Positions 57,819 to 64,000 of a stretch of DNA of 64,000 nucleotides are shown one piece after another (the stretch's first letter is position 1; the number at the start of each line of letters is the position of its first letter). This DNA comes from Pyropia yezoensis (Eukaryota > Rhodophyta > Bangiophyceae > Bangiales > Bangiaceae): NCBI GenBank assembly GCA_009829735.1, contig CM020618.1:18213346-18277345 (forward strand), given 5' to 3'. Made by a program: the position numbers and the translations under genes. The notes under the pieces were generated by a model. That model searched no databases and was not told the origin of the DNA. It was given only the letters and a program-made list of their open reading frames with translations.

Positions 57819-58497
57819 GGCGGCACACCCCCCACCCCTCCCCCACCGCCACCGCCGGTTGCTCCCCCCCCCCCCCCCCCCCCCCCCCGGCGGACGACGC
57901 GCACCAGCACATTCCCGCCGTGCACGTCGCCGTGCACCACCCCCGCCGCGTGGGCGGCGGCCAGCCCCGCCACCACCGCCCGCACCACCGCCGCCACGTC
58001 GGCGACGGTGGCAACGGAGGCGGGGGCGGGGGACCAGCCCGCCCCCACCGGGTGGGCGGCGTACACCACGTACGCGGCGGGGTGGGCGTAGGCGGTGCCC
58101 AGGGGGGCGGACAGGTGGGGGTGCCGCGGGAGCACCGCCGCCGCCGCGCGCTCGGCGAGCGCCGCTGCCGCCGCCGCGGCAATGGCAACGGCCGACGCGG
58201 TTGCTGCTGGTGCTGCTGGTGCTGCTGGTGCTGCTGGTGCTGCTGCTGGGGGTGGGGGGGGGGGGGGGGGGGAAAGCTCGTGGGTGCCCCCGCCCCAGAA
58301 GAGGCGGTCGTGGTGGCGGCGGGGGTGGCGGCGGGAGCCGCAGGGGGGGGCGCCGCCGCCACCCCGGCGGCCGCCCCTGCAAACGGGTAGTACTTAATGG
58401 CCACCGCGGCGCCCGACGGGAGGTGGGTGCCCGCGTAGACGGTGGCCAGGCCCGAGGCGTGGAGGTGGGCGGTGATGCGCAGGTCCGACCGCCGCAT
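57189..58497 (-). CDS. protein-kinase-like gene, frame broken at two homopolymer runs
   Basis: The N-lobe starts at 58,497 (MRRSDLRITAHLHASGLATV, a glycine-loop region, then AVAIKYYPF with the ATP Lys). The helix-C region (ALAERAAAAVLPRHPHL), the catalytic loop HGDVHGGNVL, VVLIDWASS and the C-lobe DLWGVGWLARQLLG lie in a second frame. The end (ALLRPDPADRLGAGG, LTGHPFL) lies in a third and stops at 57,189. The breaks fall at a run of 19 G at 58,254-58,272 and at the C-run at 57,461-57,470, so assembly indels are likely. HGDxHxxN with IDW instead of HRD and DFG is unusual and recalls APH or ABC1-type loops on an otherwise Ser/Thr-kinase fold. Substrates are unknown. Confidence 0.7.
58201..58248. 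repeat. (CTGCTGGTG)n tract inside the kinase-like gene
   Basis: Nine-base units (TGCTGCTGG) repeat about five times just before the 19-G run. They code for Gln/His or Ala/Pro depending on the frame on the minus strand. Confidence 0.9.
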
Positions 58498-58878
58498 GGC
58501 GTCTGGGGCGGGGGAGGGGGGGAAGGGAAGCGGGGGAGCGGGGGAAGGGAAGCGGGGGAGCGGGGGAAGGGAAGCGGGGAGAGACCAGAGCCAACTTGGC
58601 GCGGTGGAGGCGGCAGCAGCAGCTGGTGGAGCGTGTCACAAGGGGCGGGGCGGCCAAGGGCAAGGCGAAAACGGCAGGGGAGACCCAAGAGCCATCTTTG
58701 AGGCGCTCAATTGCGAAAGGGGATGGTCAACTGTCGCCGGCCTGATCGCCGCCGCCACCAAAACCGCCGACCGCTACAGTATGATATCAAGGCCACCACC
58801 GCCGCCGAGACCACCGGACCACCGCCGCCACCAAGACTGCCGCCGCCACCAAGACCGCCGCCGCCGGCGACGGTCGCG
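58498..58878. promoter_or_regulatory. 381-bp intergenic region between divergent kinase and methyltransferase genes
   Basis: It should carry both promoters. It contains a tandem of a 22-bp unit (GGAAGGGAAGCGGGGGAGCGGG) at about 58,518-58,578. No TATA-like box was assigned. Confidence 0.4.
58518..58578. repeat. 22-bp tandem repeat, nearly three copies
   Basis: The unit GGAAGGGAAGCGGGGGAGCGGG is repeated head to tail immediately upstream of the kinase-like start codon. Confidence 0.82.
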
Positions 58879-59884
58879 ATGCCCCCCCCCCCACGGTTGC
58901 GATGCGCCCCCCCCCCCCCCCGCGGGCATGACCCCGCCCCTCGCGGCGGCGGTCGCGGCAGGGACAGGGGCGGCACCCCCCCCCCGCCCCCCGGCGGTGC
59001 CCCCCCCCGCCAGCACGCCCCCCCCCCCCCCCCCACGGACACGTCCATCACCCACACCACCCACAGCTACGGCGGGGTGGACTACCACCTGGGCGTGCAG
59101 CTGGGCGTGCCCGTCAGCGGGGTGGTGTGGGACTCGGCCGACACCCTCTGCCGCTACCTGGTCGGCCGCCGGGGCGTCGCGGCGGTGCTGACGCCGCCGC
59201 CGCCGCCGTCGCCGCCGCCGCCGCCGCCGCCGCCCCGCTTTCGCTCACCCGACGCGCGGGCGGGGGGCGCGGGCGCGCGGGACGACGGCCGCAGCGGCCG
59301 CCGCCGCCGTCGCCCGCCGGTGCGGGTGTTGGAGGTGGGCGCCGGGACGGGGCTGCCGAGCCTGGTTGCCGCCACCCTGCTGGGGGGGAGCGGTGGCGGT
59401 GGCGGTGACGGTGGCAGTTGCGGTGGTGGCGCCGCCGTGCCCCCCGCGACGGGCGACGGCGCGCCGCCGCTGCCCCTGCCGCTGCCGGCGGTGGTGGCGA
59501 CGGACGTGCCGTCGGCGCTGCCGCTGCTGCGGGCCAACGTGGCGTCCAACGGGCTGCGCGGGCGGGTGGGGGTGGCGGCGCTGGTGTGGGGCGCCCCGCC
59601 TGGGGGGGACGGTGGGGGGGGAGGTGCGGCGGCGGCCGCCGCCGCCGCAGCGCCGTCGTTGCCGCCGCTGTTGCGGGGCCCGTGGGACTTGCTGCTCGCG
59701 TCGGATGTGGTGTATGCAGAGGCCGCCTACGTGCCGCTGCTGGTCACGCTGGTGGCCCACACGGGGGGCGTGGGGGGGGGGGGGGGGAAGGGGTCAAGGA
59801 CGGGGATGGTGGTGGTGGCGGTGACTGTGGCGGCGATGCGGACGGTGGCGACGGCGGCGATGGCGGCGGGGATGGGGGTGGCCG

Positions 59885-59916
<32 letters not shown>

Positions 59917-60326
59917 TGCTGCTCGCGCACGAGCACCGGAGCAGCCGGGAGGCCCACTTTTTCCACCTCGCCGGCGCCTTTTTTGACGTCCGCCGGCTTG
60001 CCACTGGCGGGGTGGGGGGGGGCGGCGGCGCCCGCCGCGCCCCCCGCCGTGGCAGTACCACCGCGGGCGGCGGGGGGGTGTGCCTGTACCGCCTGCGGCG
60101 GCGGCGGCAACGGCGGCTGCAGCGGCAGCGACGGCAGGTGGTGCGGGCAGAGTGGCCGGCCGGGCAGGACGCGGACGGCAATGGTGGCGGCGGCGCGGAG
60201 GGGGGGGGCCTTGCCGCGTTGCTGCGCTGCGACGACTGCCGGGCCATCCTGGCCGCCGCCGCGGCGGCGGGGGAGGCGGGCGCGGCGGGGGGGGCGTTCC
60301 TCGATGCCGCCTACGCCGCCGGCTGA
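58879..60326 (+). CDS. METTL21-like (class I) lysine methyltransferase, frame broken at a G-run
   Basis: The core begins near 59,050 (HSYGGVDYHLGVQLGV, then VVWDSADTLCRYL). Motif I is VLEVGAGTGLPSLVAA, the acidic motif is VVATDVPSALPLL, followed by LVWG and WDLLLASDVVYAEAAYVPLL. The order and the WDSA and SDVVY blocks are those of the family-16 (METTL21/EEF1AKMT3) methyltransferases, which modify Lys in chaperones and elongation factors. After a run of 16 G at 59,772-59,787 the frame shifts by one and the C-terminal part continues (VLLAHEHRSSREAHFF, then VCLYRLRRR) to the stop at 60,324-60,326. The G-run is probably mis-assembled. The start is uncertain; 58,879 and 58,723 are both ATG, and the N-terminus is Pro-rich. 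Confidence 0.72.
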
Positions 60327-61354
60327 GCGCCGCCCCGCTCGCAGACGTCCGCGGGGGTGCGTGGCGGGGGTGGGGGGGGGGGGGGGGGGGAGGGCGGCCG
60401 TCGGCGGTGCGCGCGCTGTCTTCTGTTTCCCCGCCCCCCCTTCCCGCCCCCTCACGCTTTGTGCTGTGACCCCCAGGCGTGCCAAGGTGCAGTGCCGCCT
60501 TTGCCACCTGGGTACTGCCGCCGCCACCGCGGGGCCGCCAGGGCGGTGCCGCCGCTGCCGCCCCCCCTGCCTATTTCTGCCAGCTGCGACGGGCAGCCGT
60601 GGTTGTGCGTGACGGCGCCCCCCCCCCCCCCCCCCGCGCTCCGACGCGTCTCCCGCCTGGTGCCGTCACAGCCTCTGCCCCGGCGGACGGCGGGCACGCG
60701 CCGCGCTGCGCCCGCCACCCCCTCTCACAAGACGGGACATGGCCGCAGGCCCGTCTGGGAGGGGGGTGCGAGGAGGCAGGGAAAAGGGAGGGGAGAGGAG
60801 CGCGAAGCAGGAGGAGGGGAAAGTGAGCACAGGCGGCCGGGGCAAGCAGCAAGCATCAAGCAAAAATAGAAAAGAGCAGCGCCGGCAATGCAGAACATAA
60901 CCTCTCGCGGGCGCGGCTGAGGGGGGGGGGGGGGGGGGGGGGGGGACGGGTGGCGGCAAGGATGCCGCCCGCCGCCGCCCGTAGGCGTGGGGGCAGAGGG
61001 GAGGGGGTGGGGGTGTGGGGAAGGTGGCACGCGCTCCCCCGCGGGCGCCGTGGGAGGGGCGTGGCGAGCGGCAGCCGCAGGCCTGAGGTGGTGGTACGTC
61101 ACGCCCAAGTCGGTCGAGGCCCGGCTGGGAGGCGGATCGCGGGCCTCTCTGTTCCCCAGAGCGCGCCTCGCCACTGGCGCCAGTGGAAGCCCAGTTGGCA
61201 AACGGCCTCTCCCACATCCGCCAGCACGCCTCCCCCGCTCTCACCCTGCCCCCCTCCCCCCTCCCCCACCCTTCCCTCTCGTCTCCACCCCCCCCAAGTC
61301 GCCACGCCGTCCCCCCCACGCCCCTCCCCCTCCCACCTTACCTTCCCACGCCCC
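60327..61354. other. 1.0-kb intergenic region
   Basis: It contains a run of 26 G at about 60,920-60,945 and C-runs near 60,619-60,634. An A-rich patch (about 60,840-60,900) precedes the next gene's leader. No gene was seen. Confidence 0.45.
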
Positions 61355-63661
61355 ATGGCGCGACGGCAGCGGCCCCCCGCCTTTCTCCCCCCACCGTCGG
61401 TCCTTTCGGCCCGCCCCCCCCTCCCTGGCCGGCTCGCCCGTCCTGACTGCCGCCCCCTCTCCCCCTGCACGGGGGGGGCGCCTCCCCGCCCCCCCCCGCC
61501 GCGGCCACCACTCCCAGTAGCAGCGGCGGCGCCGACAGCCGCGTCGTCAGCCGCGGGTGGCGCCGCCCCCGCCCCCACCTCCCGCTCCCGCGGCGCCAAG
61601 CGGGGCGCCGCCCACGCGGCGGCCGCCGCCTACGCCGCCCACTTTACCACCCTCCTGGCGGCGGAGCTGGAAGCCGAGGCCGCCGCCGTTGCCGCCGCCA
61701 CCGACGCGGCGGCGGCGCCGGGGGGGGTCGCCGGCCTCCGCGCCCGCCCCCGGCCGCCCCTCTTTGGGGACGTGGTGTTTGAGCTGTCCCTCCCCCGGGG
61801 GGGGGGGGGGGGCGCCGCCGCCGCGGCGCCGTCGACGCCGCTGGGCCTGGCGTTTGCCAAGGGGGACGTCGTCGCGCTGGCGCGTGACTTTGGGCCGCCC
61901 CCGCCGCCCCGGCCCGCCGCCGGCGCCGACCGCGGGCGGCGGGGGCGAGACGCTGCTGGCAACCGCGGTGACCGCCGCGGTGGGCGGTCGCGGTCGTCGC
62001 GCCCCCCGGCGGCGGCGGCGGCGGGGGCGTTGGCGCTTGACGGGGATGAGGAGGAGGCGTTTACCGCCACCGTCTACCGTGTCCGGCCGGGGGCGATTGA
62101 CGTGGTGCTCCCGCGGGGGTCGGCGGGGGCGGCAGAGGTGGGTGCCACCGCCGACCGTGGCGGCCGTCGTGGGGGGGGCGGTGGGAAGGGGGGGGGAGGG
62201 GCTGGCGGCGGTGGCGGCGGTGGTGACGGCGGCGGCGGTCCCACCCGTGGCCGCTGGCGCCTGACGCCCACCGTCAATGGCGTTGGCTACGCCCGCGCCC
62301 GTGACGCGGTGGCGGCGGCCGCCGCCGCGTCGGTGGCGGGGGACGGGGTGGGGGGGGACGGGGGCGTGCCCCGCCTGCTCGTCCGCTCCTTTTCCGCGGC
62401 GGCCGTCGCCGCCGCCGCCGCTGCGGATGCCGCCGCCGACGGGGTAATGGCGGGGGGGGACCCCCCGTGGGGGGGGAGCGGTGGCGGCGGCGGCGGCGGC
62501 GCTACCACCCCGCCCGACGAGGCCGCGGCGTGGGAGGCTGCCGCCCGGCAGCGGCCCCGTGGGGCGCCTGTGCGCCCCGCGCACCTCCCCCCCGACCCAC
62601 GAACCGCGGGGTCCGGCGTGACGGACGCGGCGGGCGCGCCCCCCCCCCCCCTCAACGCGCCCCAGGCGGCCGCGGCGGCCGCCGCGACCGCCCGGTCCGT
62701 GACGCTCATTGCGGGCCCGCCCGGGACGGGCAAGACCGCCACCGCCGGCGCGGTGGTGCGGCGGCTGGCCGCTGCCGCGCCGCGGGGCGCCCCCGTCCTG
62801 GCGGCGGCGGCCAGCCACGTGGCCGCCGACCACCTGGCGCGGGCGGTGGTGGCGGCGGGCGTGCCGCGGGGGCGGGTGGTGCGGCTGGGCAAGGCCGCCG
62901 CGATGGGCGAGGACCTGTGGGGGGTGAGCCTGGACGCGCGCGTCGCGGCACTGCTCCGCAGGCGGGGGGAGAAGGGCGGCGGCCGGGGTGCGGGCGGCGG
63001 TGTCGGCGGCGGCAGCGGCGGCCGTGGGGGCGGCGACCGCCGTGGTGGGAGTGGTGGCCGAGGTGGCCGTAACGGTGGCCGCGCCCGCGCCGACGCTGCG
63101 GCGGCCTATGCGGCGCGCGTTGCGACGACCGACGCGGTACTCCGTTCCGCGTCGGTGGTGGTCACTACCTGCGTCGGCGCCGGCCACGAGGCGCTCGCGG
63201 GGATCCGCGTGTCGGCCATTGTCATTGACGAGGCCACCCAGGCCACCGAGGCAGACGCCCTCATCCCCCTCTTCCTCCCCGGCCGGGATGCCCCCCCCGC
63301 CGGCGGCGGCGGCCGCGCCCCGGCCGGCGGCTGCCCGCCGCTGGTGCTCGTAGGTGACGACCGCCAGCTGCCGCCGACGGTGCTGTCCGAGGCAGCCGCC
63401 GCGGGCGGGCTGGGCGTCAGCCTCTACCGCCGCCTCCGCGGCGTTGGCGTCGCCGTCTCTCCGCTGCGCGTGCAGTACCGCATGCATCCGGGAGTGGCGG
63501 CGTGGCCGGCGGCCACCTTTTACGGGGGAGGGCTGGTCAATGGCGTGACGGCCGCCGACCGCCCGCTGCCGCGGGCGTGGCGGCGGGGGGGGGGGCTCTT
63601 TGGGGGGCGCGCCCCCGTGACCTTTGTGGACATTGGGGGGGAGGGGGGGGGGGGGGGGGGT

Positions 63662-63695
<34 letters not shown>

Positions 63696-64000
63696 GCCGG
63701 TTCTTCCGCCAGGGTGGCGGCGTGCCGAGGCGGCCGCGGCCGAGGCGGCCGCGGCTGCGGCAGCCGCCCAACGGGCCGCAACGGTGGCGGCGGTGGCCGC
63801 GTCGGCAGGGGGTGCGCCCGTGGCCCCCCGTGTGCGCGGGAGCCTCAAGCGGGTGCCTCCGTCGTCTGCTGCGGCGGCAGCGGCGGCCGTGCCGGCGGCG
63901 GCGGGCGGCCAGACCCTTGCCGTCGACGGTGGCGGCGGTCCGCGGCGGCGGCGCGCCCTCCCCCCCCCTGCGGAGGAGCCGCCTGCGGGTGGCATGGCCG
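61355..64000 (+). CDS. UPF1-like SF1 helicase, 3' end beyond the window
   Basis: The frame starting at ATG 61,355 is open to the window edge (about 880 codons). After an Ala/Pro-rich N-terminus and a segment with YAAHFTTLLAAELEAEAA and LAFAKGDVVALA come LNAPQ and AGPPGTGKT (about residue 454). Then TTCVGAGHEAL, IDEATQATEADALIP (about 625), LVGDDRQLPPTV (about 666) and LRVQYRMHPGVAAWPA (about 709) follow. TCVGAG, DEATQATE and QYRMHP fit UPF1 best, but the C/H zinc domain of UPF1 is not seen, so an IGHMBP2-type or divergent UPF1 is possible. Gly-rich DNA-coded spacers follow motif Ia. Frame certainty ends at the G-runs (63,643-63,694): the frame is Arg/Pro-rich after them, and another frame looks more natural. 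Confidence 0.82.
63643..63694. repeat. two long G homopolymers (18 and 32 G) inside the helicase gene
   Basis: 18 G at 63,643-63,660 are followed by TC and 32 G at 63,663-63,694. Such lengths are likely to be mis-sized in assembly. Confidence 0.92.

Noticed and set aside
61547..63781. Long minus-strand open frame (744 codons) opposite the UPF1-like gene
   Set aside because: It is antisense to a gene with clear helicase motifs. It is Pro/Arg/Gly-rich and follows from GC-rich third positions.

Overview
The window looks like nuclear DNA of a very GC-rich eukaryote with compact, mostly single-exon genes. The best guess is a red alga of the Porphyra/Pyropia (Bangiophyceae) type. This is inference from four things: extreme GC3 and long G/C homopolymers, the scarcity of introns, plant/algal-type proteins (a PHR2-type photolyase-like protein, an ISE2-type Ski2 helicase, a putative plastid zinc ribbon), and a Hint-domain secreted protein. 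No rRNA, tRNA, CRISPR array or bacterial operon was seen.

Layout. Positions 1-10,450 are gene-poor: a decayed Ty3/gypsy pol fragment cut by the window edge (minus strand), a small pogo/Tc1-mariner-like hairpin element, a decayed subtilisin-like protease, and about 6.6 kb of lower-GC DNA with no gene I can support. From 10,452: a four-exon PHR2-like gene, a 2,552-codon ASCC3-like RNA helicase (minus), then a repeat-rich stretch (21.4-26.4 kb) with a 15-bp tandem repeat and two segments bounded by AT-rich inverted repeats. Next come a metallothionein-like gene, a secreted Hint-domain protein, a hot-dog thioesterase, an RCC1-like secreted protein, a zinc-ribbon protein, an ISE2-like helicase, a secreted protein with five near-identical 4-Cys modules, a tetraspanin-like protein, another inverted-repeat element, a mitochondrial carrier and a long disordered protein. 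From 51.5 kb: two convergent mitoribosomal small-subunit genes (mS23-like and uS8), an AIR/ZCCHC7-like zinc-knuckle protein, a divergently arranged kinase and METTL21-like methyltransferase (both with reading frames broken at homopolymers), and a UPF1-like SF1 helicase running off the right edge.

Themes. RNA handling is prominent: ASCC3-like (ribosome quality control), ISE2-like (organelle RNA), AIR-like (nuclear surveillance) and UPF1-like (mRNA decay) proteins, plus two mitoribosomal proteins. This is probably chance proximity, since the genes sit on both strands and each has its own spacing. The extracellular set (Hint protein, RCC1-like protein, 4-Cys modular protein, tetraspanin-like protein) is the most novel-looking part. 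Many long open frames here are shadows caused by GC-rich codon structure and were left out. Several genes change frame exactly at G/C runs of 10-19 bases, which points to assembly indels more than true pseudogenes.
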